Source of the DNA: Duganella sp. CF402 | Lineage (GTDB): Bacteria > Pseudomonadota > Gammaproteobacteria > Burkholderiales > Burkholderiaceae_D | DNA: 64,000 nucleotides | Direction: 5' to 3' | NCBI RefSeq assembly: GCF_900109645.1 | Contig: NZ_FOBG01000001.1 | Location: forward strand, 2,462,262-2,526,261 | Shown here: positions 27,461-36,651 of the stretch, in pieces | How the letters are laid out: the number at the start of each line of letters is the position of its first letter | Position numbering within the stretch: position 1 is the first letter of the stretch | Position numbers and translations under genes: made by a program | Notes under the pieces: generated by a model | Seen by the model: only the letters and a program-made list of their open reading frames with translations | The model's database searches: none | What the model was told of the DNA's origin: nothing

Positions 27461-28306
27461 ATGTTCAAACCTGCCCTGCTGTCCGCCGCCCTCGCCGCTT
27501 CCGTCGCCGCCCAGGCCGCGCCGCTCAAGCTGGACGTGTTCAATCCGGGCGAAGCCGCCATCTTCCCGGTGGCCTCGGTCATCGTCAGCGGCGCCAAGGA
27601 CGCGGTGCTGATCGACGCCCAGTTCTCGCGCGGCGAGGCGATCAAGCTGGTCGACAAGATCAAAGCCACCGGCAAGCACCTGACCACCATCTACATCAGC
27701 CACGACGACCCTGACTTCTACTTCGGCCTGGACGTGATCCACGCCGCCTTCCCGGACGCGAAGATCGTCGCCACGCCAGCCGTGATCGCCGGCATCGAGC
27801 GCAAGAAGGCCGCCAAGGTCGCTTACTGGGGCCCGATCCTGAAGGACAACGCGCCGCGCGAGGTGATCGTGCCGCAGCCGCTGCAAGGCGACAACATCAC
27901 GCTGGAAGGCCAGACGCTGCAAATCAAGGATGCGCCGCGCGGCTACGTGTGGATCCCATCGATCAAGGCCGTGGTCGGCGGCGTGGTGCTGTTCAACGAC
28001 CTGCACGTGTGGACCGCCGACACCCAAACGCCGGAGTCGCGCCGCCAATGGCTGGCGACGCTGGATGGCATCGCCGCCTTGAAGCCGACCACCGTGGTGC
28101 CGGGTCACTTCGCACCGGGCGCACCGCTGACGGCCGCCGCCATCGGCTACACCCGCAACTATCTGGTCAGCTTCGAGAACGAAACCGCCAAGGCCGCCGA
28201 TTCGGCCGCGCTGAGCGCCCGCATGAAAGCACTGTACCCAAGCGCCGGCCTGCCAGCGGCGCTGGACACCAGCGCCAAGGTCGCGAAAGGCGAAATGAAG
28301 TGGTAA
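27461..28306 (+). CDS. Exported metallo-beta-lactamase-fold protein with altered metal site
   Basis: 281 residues from the ATG at 27461, which has TTTGGAG upstream; the longer frame starts without a ribosome site. Residues 1-20 are a signal peptide ending AQA-AP. The fold is shown by GAKDAVLIDAQFSRGEA, the metal-motif position ISHDDPDFYFGL, and late VVPGHFAPG. The standard HxHxDH motif is here His81-Asp82-Asp83-Pro84-Asp85-Phe86, so two of the four expected ligands differ; this is a recognised subgroup of MBL proteins but activity is uncertain. Divergent LysR regulator next door. Could be a hydrolase of small esters or lactones; I cannot say which. Confidence 0.8.
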   Translation: MFKPALLSAALAASVAAQAAPLKLDVFNPGEAAIFPVASVIVSGAKDAVLIDAQFSRGEAIKLVDKIKATGKHLTTIYISHDDPDFYFGLDVIHAAFPDAKIVATPAVIAGIERKKAAKVAYWGPILKDNAPREVIVPQPLQGDNITLEGQTLQIKDAPRGYVWIPSIKAVVGGVVLFNDLHVWTADTQTPESRRQWLATLDGIAALKPTTVVPGHFAPGAPLTAAAIGYTRNYLVSFENETAKAADSAALSARMKALYPSAGLPAALDTSAKVAKGEMKW

Positions 28307-28361
28307 GCAGCAGTGCGGTGGAGTGATACACTGCGGCCTCCGACTTCACCGCCACATCTGC

Positions 28362-29648
28362 ATGCACACCCTTGAGCAGTTACGCAGCGGCGCGCTGGCA
28401 GGCATTACCCGCCTGACCTTGCGCTGCGGCCTCACCGAATTCCCGCGCGAGATCTACGCGCTGGCCGACAGCCTGGAAATCCTCGACCTGTCCGGCAATG
28501 CGCTGTCGTCGCTGCCGGACGACCTGCCGCGCCTGCACAAGCTGCGCATCATCTTCTGCTCGGACAACCAGTTCACCGAACTGCCGCCGGTGCTGGGCGC
28601 CTGCCCGGCGCTGACGATGGTCGGTTTCAAGGCCAACCAGATCCGCCACGTGCCGGCTGCGGCCCTGCCCGCCCAGCTGCGCTGGCTGGTGCTGACCGAT
28701 AACGATCTGGAACAGCTGCCAGCCGCACTGGGCGAACGCCCCTTGCTGCAGAAGCTGATGCTGGCCGGGAACCGCCTGCGCGCCCTACCCGAGTCAATGG
28801 CGCAGCTGCACAAGCTGGAACTGCTGCGCATCGCCTCCAACCGGCTGGACGCGCTGCCGTCATGGCTACTGTCGCTGCCGCGCCTGACGTGGCTGGCCTA
28901 CGCCGGCAATCCACTGTGCGACCAGCTGGAAGATACGCTGGTGCACACGCCCTCCACCGCCATCAGCTGGCCGACCTTGGCGCTGCGCGACAAGCTGGGT
29001 GAAGGCGCGTCCGGCGTCATCTACAAAGCCGACTGGCCGCACGACGACACCGCCGAGCCGGTGGCGGTCAAACTATTCAAAGGCGCCATGACCAGCGACG
29101 GTTCGCCGCTGAGCGAAATGGCGGCCTGCCTCGGCGCCGGCGCCCATCCCAACCTGATCCCGGTGCTGGGCCACATCGAAGACCATCCCGACGGCGTACA
29201 CGGCCTGGCCATGTCGCTGATCTCGCCGGATTTCCACAACCTCGCCGGTCCGCCGAGCCTGAACAGCTGCACGCGCGACATCTACCGCGACGGCAAGCGC
29301 TTCCCGCTGGAGACCATGCTGTCGATCGCACGCGGCATCGCCTCGGCGGCGGCGCAGCTGCACAGCCACGGCATCATGCACGGCGACCTGTACGGCCACA
29401 ACGTGCTGCACGACGAGCACGGCCACACCCTGCTGGGCGACTTCGGCGCCGCCTCCTTCTACGACCCGGCCGGCCCGCACGCGGCGGCGCTGCAAACGCT
29501 GGAAGTGCGCGCCTTCGGCAATCTGCTGGAAGAACTGCTGGACCGCTGTGACACCGACCTCCCACGCCTGCGCCAGCTGCGCGACGCCTGCCAGCAAGGC
29601 GGCCCGCGCTTCAACGACATCAAAGAACAGCTAGACAATCCGTTCTAG
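28362..29648 (+). CDS. Leucine-rich-repeat protein fused to a protein-kinase-like domain
   Basis: 428 residues from the ATG at 28362 (MHTLEQLRSG); a GTG 13 codons earlier is the alternative. Residues 15-185 carry about seven leucine-rich repeats of the bacterial type (LEILDLSGNALSSLPDDL, LQKLMLAGNRLRALPESM). Residues 205-425 are a kinase fold: glycine loop GEGASG (213-218), AVKLFKG with Lys237, catalytic HGDLYGHNVL (Asp342, Asn347) and DFG at 360-362. HGD instead of HRD places it in the non-RD group. No signal peptide or membrane helix is seen, so it is cytoplasmic. The substrate is unknown. The BlaI-type gene starts 18 bases downstream and is probably co-transcribed. Confidence 0.85.
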   Translation: MHTLEQLRSGALAGITRLTLRCGLTEFPREIYALADSLEILDLSGNALSSLPDDLPRLHKLRIIFCSDNQFTELPPVLGACPALTMVGFKANQIRHVPAAALPAQLRWLVLTDNDLEQLPAALGERPLLQKLMLAGNRLRALPESMAQLHKLELLRIASNRLDALPSWLLSLPRLTWLAYAGNPLCDQLEDTLVHTPSTAISWPTLALRDKLGEGASGVIYKADWPHDDTAEPVAVKLFKGAMTSDGSPLSEMAACLGAGAHPNLIPVLGHIEDHPDGVHGLAMSLISPDFHNLAGPPSLNSCTRDIYRDGKRFPLETMLSIARGIASAAAQLHSHGIMHGDLYGHNVLHDEHGHTLLGDFGAASFYDPAGPHAAALQTLEVRAFGNLLEELLDRCDTDLPRLRQLRDACQQGGPRFNDIKEQLDNPF

Positions 29649-29666
29649 ATATTTTATTCTACATCC

Positions 29667-30041
29667 ATGAGCACCTTACCGAAACCAACTGCCGCCGAAC
29701 TGGAAATGCTGCGCCTGCTGTACGCGCTGGGCCCGGCCACGGCGCGGCAAGTACACGAAGCGGCGCTGGAAACCCGTCCGGACACCAGCTACGCCAACGT
29801 CCTGCGCGTGCTGCAAGTGATGCACACCAAAGGCCTGCTGAAACGCGACGAAAGCCAGCGCGCCCACATCTACGCGCCGGTGCAGGAACAAGACTCGGTG
29901 CAAACCAACCTGCTGAAAGACTTGATCCAGAAAGCCTTCGCCGGCTCCGGCAAAGCCCTGGTCCTGGCCGCCCTGCGCGGCGGCCACGTCAGCAAAAAAG
30001 AACGCGAAGAAATCCAGGCCCTGCTGGATCAGGAAAAATAA
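29667..30041 (+). CDS. BlaI/MecI/CopY-family transcriptional repressor, orphan
   Basis: 124 residues with the winged-helix of penicillinase repressors: PTAAELEMLRLLYALGPATA, then DTSYANVLRVLQVMHTKGLL and RAHIYAPV. Homologues are usually next to a BlaR1-type M56 membrane protease that inactivates them. None is present here: the upstream gene is the LRR-kinase and the downstream one a small membrane protein. This suggests control by another signal, perhaps the kinase. I found no obvious TACA-N2-TGTA operator beside it. Confidence 0.82.
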   Translation: MSTLPKPTAAELEMLRLLYALGPATARQVHEAALETRPDTSYANVLRVLQVMHTKGLLKRDESQRAHIYAPVQEQDSVQTNLLKDLIQKAFAGSGKALVLAALRGGHVSKKEREEIQALLDQEK

Positions 30042-30134
30042 GCGAGCCACCATTCGACTCAAGGCTCAACATTAAGTTCAGTAGGCGCTCACAACCCCAA
30101 GCTACAATGGCAGCCTTTCACTAGGCGCCAGAAG

Positions 30135-30545
30135 ATGAACAACCGTATCCATGCTTGGCCCACACGGGCTCACCCAGTTATTGCCGTGATGCTGGCGGTG
30201 GCGATTTGCGCCGTGCCGATAGTCCTGCCGCACTTTAATCTGGCCAACCTGCCGGCCAACCTGTTTGCCTATGTCTTCTGCTGCGTGCTGGTCTATCCAT
30301 TCGCGGCGCTGCTGCGCCATCGCGTGACCAGCGTGCCCTCGATCTGGGGCATCGCTGCGCTGTTCCTGCTGGCGGCCTGCTTCTACCACACCAATATCAT
30401 TGCCGAAACCGCCGACAGCGCCTGGCCGCAGCGGCGCGATATCACGCTGGATAAATTTCTCTACAACCTGCCCCAGTTGACGCTGGGCGTGTTGTGCTGG
30501 TGGCTGCTGGTGCTGCGGCCCGATCGCCGCCAGCGGGCAGAATGA
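30135..30545 (+). CDS. Hypothetical four-helix membrane protein
   Basis: 136 residues with about four hydrophobic segments (HPVIAVMLAVAICAVPIVL, ANLFAYVFCCVLVYPFAALL, SIWGIAALFLLAACFY, LPQLTLGVLCWWLLVL). No family is recognised. A TACAAT -10-like box is at about 30102-30107. Convergent with the FlxA-like gene. Confidence 0.6.
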   Translation: MNNRIHAWPTRAHPVIAVMLAVAICAVPIVLPHFNLANLPANLFAYVFCCVLVYPFAALLRHRVTSVPSIWGIAALFLLAACFYHTNIIAETADSAWPQRRDITLDKFLYNLPQLTLGVLCWWLLVLRPDRRQRAE

Positions 30546-30554
30546 ATCCCGGTA

Positions 30555-30962
30555 TTAAGCGGCTGTATTAATTACCGTGCCAATGGCGGCGCTCTTGTCG
30601 CCGCTGTCCGGTTTGGGCGCTGCTTCAGTTGCCGCAGGATCCTTGGCCGGACTGTCATCCGACTTGGAGATTGTTACCTTGCGATCTGCATCCTCCTGCA
30701 GCAGGGCTATTTGCAAGGCTTTGATCTGCTGCTCGATACCGTCGATCTGCTGCTGCAATGCGATCCTTTGCTGAATCCCGCCGGAGCTGTAATCTCCCGT
30801 GAGCGCGGCTAATTGCTCACCGAGCTCCGCCTCCACCTTTTGCAGTTTGCGGATTTGCTTCAGGATCGCGGTCCGCACCGTGGTGCTTTCCGTGGCGCCC
30901 GAAACGCTGGCGGTACTGGACAGTTGCGCAAGGTAAGCAGGTACGATATTTGATGCATTCAT
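30555..30962 (-). CDS. FlxA-like coiled-coil protein
   Basis: 135 residues from the ATG at 30962, which has GGGAGGG 8 bases upstream; a TTG two codons earlier is rejected because it would sit on that ribosome site. The middle is coiled coil (AILKQIRKLQKVEAELGEQL, RIALQQQIDGIEQQIKALQ), followed by a disordered acidic/Pro tail. The pattern fits the FlxA-like family, small proteins of unknown role whose E. coli member is under flagellar sigma control. I see no flagellar gene nearby. Confidence 0.65.
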   Translation of the reverse strand: MNASNIVPAYLAQLSSTASVSGATESTTVRTAILKQIRKLQKVEAELGEQLAALTGDYSSGGIQQRIALQQQIDGIEQQIKALQIALLQEDADRKVTISKSDDSPAKDPAATEAAPKPDSGDKSAAIGTVINTAA

Positions 30963-31050
30963 GATCAATGCCCTCCCATTCTCCTATCAAGGGCTAACGA
31001 CAGATTTGAGAAGAACCTTAGCAAGTAGCCTATTGCCCGATCTCAAAAAT

Positions 31051-31084
31051 TCCGCTATATTGAACACTTGTTCGCTATAGCGGA
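31051..31084. promoter_or_regulatory. Nested palindromes, operator-like, upstream of the 31237 gene
   Basis: TCCGCTATA (31051-31059) and TATAGCGGA (31076-31084) are perfect 9-bp inverted repeats. Between them GAACA/TGTTC (31062-31066 and 31069-31073) makes a second palindrome. A CGCTATA direct repeat is also present. The layout looks like a dimer or tetramer operator, for example of the IclR type. No iclR gene is in the window. Confidence 0.4.
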
Positions 31085-31236
31085 TATTATTCATGCATCA
31101 AGAGTCGGTTGATCCGACGCCAACCTGCCTCCCCGGGCAAGGTGGAAGCCTCTACGGCGATGCGGCCTTTTAACGGCAACGAAGCGGGTGCACATGGTTT
31201 TTTGCTCCGAATCGGGCCAGGATTTTTGGAGCAACC

Positions 31237-31557
31237 ATGACCAATCAGACCACCTCCCCTCAAGACGCCAGCGCGCTCGACCACGAGTTCCGCATGACGC
31301 ACACTTTCCATCTGCAAGTCGGCGCCAACCAGCCCGCCGCCGGCCAACTGGAATCAGCCCTGAAAAGCGCTAACGCGCGCGTCGACAAATGGCTTATCCT
31401 ACGCCGTGGCGGCTGTTACGAGCACAACATCACCGTCGGCGGCATCGGCGAAGCATCAGCGCGCACCCTGCGCAAAGCCCTGGCCAGCCTGAATAGCGAA
31501 ATCAAGGTACACGTCGAACATATGCTCCACTTCGATAACGCAAGGACTGCTGCATAG
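31237..31557 (+). CDS. Small hypothetical protein, possibly ACT-like fold
   Basis: 106 residues, cytoplasmic, with a good ribosome site (TTGGAG) before ATG. HTFHLQVGANQPAAGQLESAL and WLILRRGGCYEHNITVGGI suggest a compact alpha/beta ligand-binding fold resembling ACT domains, but the match is by eye and weak. Six bases before the next gene, so an operon with it. Function unknown. Confidence 0.55.
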   Translation: MTNQTTSPQDASALDHEFRMTHTFHLQVGANQPAAGQLESALKSANARVDKWLILRRGGCYEHNITVGGIGEASARTLRKALASLNSEIKVHVEHMLHFDNARTAA

Positions 31558-31562
31558 AAAAC

Positions 31563-32024
31563 ATGGGCTATTTCCCCGTCTTTATCGCATTCGGCCTCGC
31601 CGCGTCAGGAGCCTTCCTGATCGCCGAACTGCGCGCCATGAAGAAGATGGGCGACAAAAAAGCCTCTTACGCAAGCAGGTATGCCATCCCGTGGAAGGCG
31701 GTACTGTATGCGCCGCTGGCCAACATCCCTGTCATTGCCTTGCTGGCATACGATGGCTATCGAGGCGTATTCCACGGAATAACGATGGTGCTTCTGGCCA
31801 CCGTAATCTGCACACCGGTGTTTTACGCAGGCATGCTGTTCTGGGGCATCCCCGTGTACTTGCTGCTGGTGCGATTTAACTTTCTCAACATCATATCGAT
31901 CTGCCTTGCGGGCGCTGCCATCCCCGCCTTTCTGCTGCGGAATGATCCTCCGCACCTGATGTTCCTTGGTGTGAGCGCCTGCATTGCCGTCAGCGCCGCC
32001 GCTTACTTCCTGCGCAAAGCATAG
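31563..32024 (+). CDS. Hypothetical multi-pass membrane protein
   Basis: 153 residues with about four to five membrane helices (FPVFIAFGLAASGAFLIAEL, GITMVLLATVICTPVFYAGM, IPVYLLLVRFNFLNIISICL, LMFLGVSACIAVSAAAYFL). No domain recognised. Starts 5 bases after the ACT-like small gene and ends at a bidirectional terminator shared with gltA. Confidence 0.6.
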   Translation: MGYFPVFIAFGLAASGAFLIAELRAMKKMGDKKASYASRYAIPWKAVLYAPLANIPVIALLAYDGYRGVFHGITMVLLATVICTPVFYAGMLFWGIPVYLLLVRFNFLNIISICLAGAAIPAFLLRNDPPHLMFLGVSACIAVSAAAYFLRKA

Positions 32025-32030
32025 GCGAAA

Positions 32031-32054
32031 AAAAACGGGCCGAAGCCCGTTTTT
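32031..32054. terminator. Bidirectional terminator between the membrane protein gene and gltA
   Basis: AAAAACGGGC (32031-32040), loop CGAA, GCCCGTTTTT (32045-32054): a 10-bp stem with A- and T-tracts on both sides, serving both convergent genes. Confidence 0.88.
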
Positions 32055-32076
32055 GTTTGCTGCGTAAAACCGTGGA

Positions 32077-33378
32077 TTAACGCTTGTCCAGCGGTGGTAC
32101 GTCGCGGGTGGTCGCGCCAACGAACAGCTGGCGTGGACGGCCGATTTTCTGTTCCGGGTCGGCGATCATTTCGTTCCACTGGGCGATCCAGCCGATGGTA
32201 CGCGCCATCGCGAAGATACCGGTGAACAGCGACACTGGAATGCCCAGCGCCGATTGCACGATGCCCGAGTAGAAGTCGACGTTCGGGTACAGTTTGCGCG
32301 ATACGAAGTATTCGTCGTTCAGTGCAATCTTTTCCAGCTCCATCGCCAGCTTGAACAGCGGGTCGTCTTGCAGGCCCAGTTCGTTCAGCACTTCGTAGCA
32401 GGTTTCGCGCATCAGCTTGGCACGCGGGTCGAAGTTTTTGTACACGCGGTGACCGAAGCCCATCAGCTTCACGCCCGAGTTCTTGTCTTTCACCTGAGCG
32501 ATGAAGGCGGGAATGTTCTCGACCGAGCCGATTTCTTTCAGCATGGTCAGTGCCGCTTCGTTGGCGCCGCCGTGGGCAGGGCCCCACAGGCAGGCGATAC
32601 CGGCAGCGATACAGGCGAACGGGTTGGCGCCCGACGAACCGGCCAGACGGACGGTCGAGGTCGATGCATTCTGCTCGTGGTCTGCGTGCAGGATCAGGAT
32701 GCGGTCCAGCGCGCGCACCAGCACGTCGTTGACTTTGTACTCTTCGCACGGATTGCCGAACATCATGCGCATGAAGTTGGCCGAGTACGACAGGTCGTTG
32801 CGTGGGTACATGAACGGCTGGCCGATCGAGTACTTGTACGCCATCGCCACCAGGGTCGGCATCTTGGCGATCAGGCGGATGGCCGAGATTTCACGCTGCT
32901 TGGCATCGTTGATGTCCAGCGAGTCGTGGTAGAACGAGGCCAGCGCGCCGACGGTGCCAACCAGGACCGACATCGGGTGCGCGTCGCGGCGGAAGCCGCG
33001 GAAGAAGAATTGCATCTGCTCGTGCACCATCGTGTGCTTGCTGACGGTGTCGACGAATTCTTTTTTCTGCGCGGCGTTCGGCAGTTCGCCGTTCAGCAGC
33101 AGGTAGCACGATTCCATGAAATCGGCGTTCACGGCCAGTTGTTCGATTGGGTAGCCGCGGTATTGCAGTTCGCCCTTGTCGCCGTCGATGTAGGTGATCG
33201 ACGAGTTACATGCCGCAGTCGACATGAAACCTGGGTCGTAGGTGAACTTGCCGGTGCCGGCGTACAGCTTGCGGATATCGATGACGTCAGGACCAACGGT
33301 GCCTTTGTAGATCGGGAATTCGATCGGTTGGCTGCCATCGGAGAACGAGAGAGTGGCTTTGTTATCAGAGATGTTCAT
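32077..33378 (-). CDS. gltA: Citrate synthase
   Basis: 433 residues, type II hexameric citrate synthase of Gram-negatives. Catalytic His residues lie in [18 protein letters not shown] and [27 protein letters not shown] carries the CoA/citrate-binding Arg. Condenses acetyl-CoA and oxaloacetate. It follows sdhE by 62 bases on the same strand. In related Burkholderiales odhA directly follows gltA; here a 5.6-kb accessory block separates them. Confidence 0.97.
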   Translation of the reverse strand: MNISDNKATLSFSDGSQPIEFPIYKGTVGPDVIDIRKLYAGTGKFTYDPGFMSTAACNSSITYIDGDKGELQYRGYPIEQLAVNADFMESCYLLLNGELPNAAQKKEFVDTVSKHTMVHEQMQFFFRGFRRDAHPMSVLVGTVGALASFYHDSLDINDAKQREISAIRLIAKMPTLVAMAYKYSIGQPFMYPRNDLSYSANFMRMMFGNPCEEYKVNDVLVRALDRILILHADHEQNASTSTVRLAGSSGANPFACIAAGIACLWGPAHGGANEAALTMLKEIGSVENIPAFIAQVKDKNSGVKLMGFGHRVYKNFDPRAKLMRETCYEVLNELGLQDDPLFKLAMELEKIALNDEYFVSRKLYPNVDFYSGIVQSALGIPVSLFTGIFAMARTIGWIAQWNEMIADPEQKIGRPRQLFVGATTRDVPPLDKR

Positions 33379-33440
33379 GGACTCTTCCTTCTTGGAGAGA
33401 TGATGCGAATAAAAAAAGCAAAAATTCTGGGTGTGGTTTA

Positions 33441-33722
33441 CTACGCACTACGTAACCGCTGCAGCATCGCATGCACGTGCGGCAAATCGATTTCGCCTTC
33501 CGGCTCTTTACGGGCCAGTACCAGATCCATCAGGGCATTGTCCGACAAGTCGAGGAGCCGCGTGAATGCGTCCACTTCGTCGTCGGTCAATTCGGTTTCA
33601 TGCGCATCCAGAAAACGCGTCAGGATGATGTCGTTTTCCAGCAGACCCCGGCGGGAGCGCCAGCGCAGGCGGGCGCGGTTGGCTGGGTCGGACTGATGCG
33701 CAGGAGGGTTCGTTGCAGTCAT
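33441..33722 (-). CDS. sdhE: FAD assembly factor SdhE (succinate dehydrogenase assembly factor 2)
   Basis: 93 residues. [22 protein letters not shown] contains the conserved RGxxE motif that SdhE uses to promote covalent flavin attachment to Sdh[18 protein letters not shown] follows. It lies between sdhB and gltA but after a terminator, so it is probably expressed with gltA. Confidence 0.93.
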   Translation of the reverse strand: MTATNPPAHQSDPANRARLRWRSRRGLLENDIILTRFLDAHETELTDDEVDAFTRLLDLSDNALMDLVLARKEPEGEIDLPHVHAMLQRLRSA

Positions 33723-33744
33723 AGTCTTACTACTTTACACAAAA

Positions 33745-33768
33745 ACGGGCGGCACTAAAGCCGCCCGT
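33745..33768 (-). terminator. Terminator after sdhB
   Basis: ACGGGCGGC (33745-33753), loop ACTAAA, GCCGCCCGT (33760-33768); on the minus strand a GTTTTTGTGT tract follows. It ends the sdhCDAB message, leaving sdhE-gltA as a separate unit. Confidence 0.85.
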
Positions 33769-33775
33769 GTGCGCG

Positions 33776-34486
33776 TTAGATTGCGCGGCGTACCATCAGC
33801 TCTTTGATCTTGCCGATGGCCTTGTTCGGGTTCAGACCCTTAGGGCAGACATCAACGCAGTTCATGATCGAGTGGCAGCGGAACAGGCGGTACGGATCTT
33901 CCAGGTTGTCCAGACGCTGGCCGGTGGCTTCGTCGCGCGAGTCGGCGATGAAGCGGTAGGCTTGCAGCAGGCCGGCTGGGCCGACGAACTTGTCCGGATT
34001 CCACCAGAACGACGGGCACGAGGTCGAGCAGCACGCGCACAGGATGCACTCGTACAGGCCGTCGAGTTCTTCGCGTTCCGCAGGGGTCTGCAGGCGCTCT
34101 TTCTCTGGGCGGATCGAATCGTTGATCAGGTATGGCTTGATCGAATCGTACTGCTTGAAGAACTGGGTCATGTCGACGATCAGGTCGCGGATCACCGGCA
34201 GGCCTGGCAGCGGACGCAGCACGATAGGCTCGGTCAGCTCGTTCAGGTTGGTGGTGCAGGCCAGGCCGTTCTTGCCGTTGATGTTCATCGCGTCCGAACC
34301 GCACACGCCTTCGCGGCACGAGCGGCGCAGGGCCAGCGAGTCATCCACGTCCGACTTGATACGCTGCAGGGCATCCAGCAGCATCTTGTCGGTGTCTTTC
34401 AGCTCGACGGTAACGTCTTGCATGTACGGCTTGGCGTCCTGGTCAGGATCGTAACGGTAAATCTTGAGTTTGAGAGTGCGTGCCAT
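33776..34486 (-). CDS. sdhB: Succinate dehydrogenase iron-sulfur subunit
   Basis: 236 residues carrying three Fe-S clusters: [2Fe-2S] in RRSCREGVCGSDAMNINGK, [4Fe-4S] in ECILCACCSTSCPSFWW, and [3Fe-4S] in CHSIMNCVDVCPKGLNP. Passes electrons from SdhA flavin to ubiquinone. Last gene of sdhCDAB, 11 bases after sdhA. Confidence 0.97.
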   Translation of the reverse strand: MARTLKLKIYRYDPDQDAKPYMQDVTVELKDTDKMLLDALQRIKSDVDDSLALRRSCREGVCGSDAMNINGKNGLACTTNLNELTEPIVLRPLPGLPVIRDLIVDMTQFFKQYDSIKPYLINDSIRPEKERLQTPAEREELDGLYECILCACCSTSCPSFWWNPDKFVGPAGLLQAYRFIADSRDEATGQRLDNLEDPYRLFRCHSIMNCVDVCPKGLNPNKAIGKIKELMVRRAI

Positions 34487-34497
34487 TTTGTATAGCC

Positions 34498-36276
34498 TTA
34501 GAAAGTACGTGGTTTCGGTTTGAAGGTATCAACCGTCAGCGGCTTGGTTACGACTGCCTTGTAATCCAGGCGGTTGCCTTCCGAGTACCACAGCGTGTGC
34601 TTCATCCAGTTGTCGTCGTCGCGGTGCGGGTAGTCATCGTGGGCGTGGGCGCCGCGCGATTCCTTACGCGCTGCTGCCGACACGATGGTGGCTTTCGCGG
34701 TTTCGATCAGGTTGTCCAGTTCCAGCGCTTCCACGCGGGCGGTGTTGAATACCTTCGACTTGTCCTTGAACGAGACGTGCTTGCGGCGCTCGTCCAGCTT
34801 CATGATCTCTTCGACGCCTTTGTTCAGCATGTCGTCGGTACGGAACACGCCGCAGTATTTCTGCATGGTCGAACGGATGTCGTTGGCGACGCCCTGCACT
34901 TTTTCGCCGCCGGTCGAGGTTTCCAGCGCGTTCAAGCGGTTCAGTGCGAAGTCGGCTGCGTCTTTCGGCAGCGGCTTGTTTTCTTTTTGCTTGAGGTTCG
35001 AGGCCACCACGTGGTTGCCGGCCGCGCGGCCGAAGACCACCAGGTCCAGCAGCGAGTTGGTGCCCAGGCGGTTGGCGCCGTGCACCGAGACGCAGGCGCA
35101 TTCGCCAATCGCGTACAGGCCGTTGACCACTTTCTGGGTGCCGTCGCCGTTTGGCGTAACAACTTGACCGTGGATATTGGTCGGGATACCGCCCATCTGA
35201 TAGTGGATGGTTGGTACGACCGGGATTGGCTCCTTGGTCGCATCGACGTTGGCGAACTTGTGGCCGATTTCCAGAATCGACGGCAGACGCTTCTCGATGG
35301 TGTCCTTGCCGATGTGGCGCAGGTCCAGCATGACGTGGTCTTTGTTCGGACCGCAGCCACGGCCTTCCTTGATTTCCTGGTCCATCGAACGGGACACGAA
35401 GTCGCGCGGCGCCAGGTCTTTCAGGGTTGGAGCATAACGCTCCATGAAGCGCTCGCCTTCCGAGTTGATCAGGATACCGCCTTCACCGCGTACACCCTCG
35501 GTGATCAGCACGCCCGCGCCGGCCACGCCGGTCGGGTGGAACTGCCAGAATTCCATGTCTTGCAGCGGCAGGCCGGCGCGTGCCGCCATGCCCATGCCGT
35601 CGCCGGTGTTGATGAAGGCGTTGGTCGATGCAGCAAAGATACGGCCGGCGCCACCGGTCGCGAAGATGGTGGTCTTGGCTTCCAGGATCATGACGTCGCC
35701 GGTTTCCATTTCCAGGGCCACGACACCAACCACGTCGCCTTCGGCGTCGCGGACCAGGTCCAGCGCCATCCACTCAACGAAGAAGTGGGTACGGGCCTTG
35801 ACGTTGCGCTGGTACAGGGTGTGCAGCAGGGCGTGGCCGGTACGGTCAGCTGCGGCGCAAGCGCGCTGCACAGCTTTTTCGCCGAAGTTGGCGGTGTGGC
35901 CGCCGAACGGACGCTGGTAAATGGTGCCGTCCGGGTTACGGTCGAAAGGCATGCCGAAGTGTTCCAGCTCGTACACCACCTTCGGTGCTTCGCGGCACAT
36001 GAATTCGATCGCATCCTGGTCGCCCAGGTAGTCGCCACCTTTGACGGTGTCGAACATGTGCCAGAACCAGTTGTCTTCGGCCATATTGCCCAGCGAGGCG
36101 CCGATGCCGCCCTGCGCTGCCACGGTGTGGGAACGGGTTGGGAACACTTTCGACAGCACGGCCACGTTCAGGCCGGCTTCGGCCAGTTGCAGCGATGCGC
36201 GCATGCCGGAGCCGCCGGCGCCGACGATGACCGCGTCAAAGCGGCGGGTAGGGATTGCAGATTTGATAGCTGCCAC
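34498..36276 (-). CDS. sdhA: Succinate dehydrogenase flavoprotein subunit
   Basis: 592 residues. FAD-binding is [40 protein letters not shown] carries the His for covalent [32 protein letters not shown] AAGA region and a C-terminal Arg-rich segment ([16 protein letters not shown]) complete the active site. The start is GTG (36274-36276): protein families begin at this [13 protein letters not shown] stretch, GGAG lies 9 bases upstream, and it follows the sdhD stop by 2 bases. A longer frame reaching 36330 overlaps sdhD and is rejected. Confidence 0.95.
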   Translation of the reverse strand: MAAIKSAIPTRRFDAVIVGAGGSGMRASLQLAEAGLNVAVLSKVFPTRSHTVAAQGGIGASLGNMAEDNWFWHMFDTVKGGDYLGDQDAIEFMCREAPKVVYELEHFGMPFDRNPDGTIYQRPFGGHTANFGEKAVQRACAAADRTGHALLHTLYQRNVKARTHFFVEWMALDLVRDAEGDVVGVVALEMETGDVMILEAKTTIFATGGAGRIFAASTNAFINTGDGMGMAARAGLPLQDMEFWQFHPTGVAGAGVLITEGVRGEGGILINSEGERFMERYAPTLKDLAPRDFVSRSMDQEIKEGRGCGPNKDHVMLDLRHIGKDTIEKRLPSILEIGHKFANVDATKEPIPVVPTIHYQMGGIPTNIHGQVVTPNGDGTQKVVNGLYAIGECACVSVHGANRLGTNSLLDLVVFGRAAGNHVVASNLKQKENKPLPKDAADFALNRLNALETSTGGEKVQGVANDIRSTMQKYCGVFRTDDMLNKGVEEIMKLDERRKHVSFKDKSKVFNTARVEALELDNLIETAKATIVSAAARKESRGAHAHDDYPHRDDDNWMKHTLWYSEGNRLDYKAVVTKPLTVDTFKPKPRTF

Positions 36277-36278
36277 GA

Positions 36279-36650
36279 TTACACACTCCAGATAATTTGA
36301 ATCGACCACACGGCGCAGCCGATCAGCCATGCCATAGTGGCGATTTGCAGGAACAGGCGCGGACCAACGGCGCGCACATAGTCCATCCAGACGTCACGCA
36401 TGCCTACCCACGCGTGGTAGAACAGGCCGATCAGGGTTACAGCGGTAACCAGTTTGAACCACTGCTGGGCGAACAAGCCGGCCCAGCCTTCGTAGGTGAA
36501 GTTCTGGCCGGTCAGGAAGGCCAGCACCAGGGTGGCGGTGTACAGCACCATGATGACTGCGGTGACGCGTTGCGCCAGCCAGTCGCGCATGCCGTACGAT
36601 GCGCCAACTACTCGGCGCTTAGGGCCGATACCGTTATCGTTGATGGACAT
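36279..36650 (-). CDS. sdhD: Succinate dehydrogenase membrane anchor subunit SdhD
   Basis: 123 residues from the ATG at 36650, with three membrane helices ([58 protein letters not shown]). His in [12 protein letters not shown] is the likely heme ligand, and DVWMDYV follows as in other SdhD. One base separates it from sdhC, two from sdhA. Confidence 0.93.
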   Translation of the reverse strand: MSINDNGIGPKRRVVGASYGMRDWLAQRVTAVIMVLYTATLVLAFLTGQNFTYEGWAGLFAQQWFKLVTAVTLIGLFYHAWVGMRDVWMDYVRAVGPRLFLQIATMAWLIGCAVWSIQIIWSV

Positions 36651-36651
36651 T

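Noticed and set aside
36277..36330. Longer SdhA start overlapping sdhD
   Set aside because: The GTG at 36276, with a ribosome site, matches the family N-terminus.
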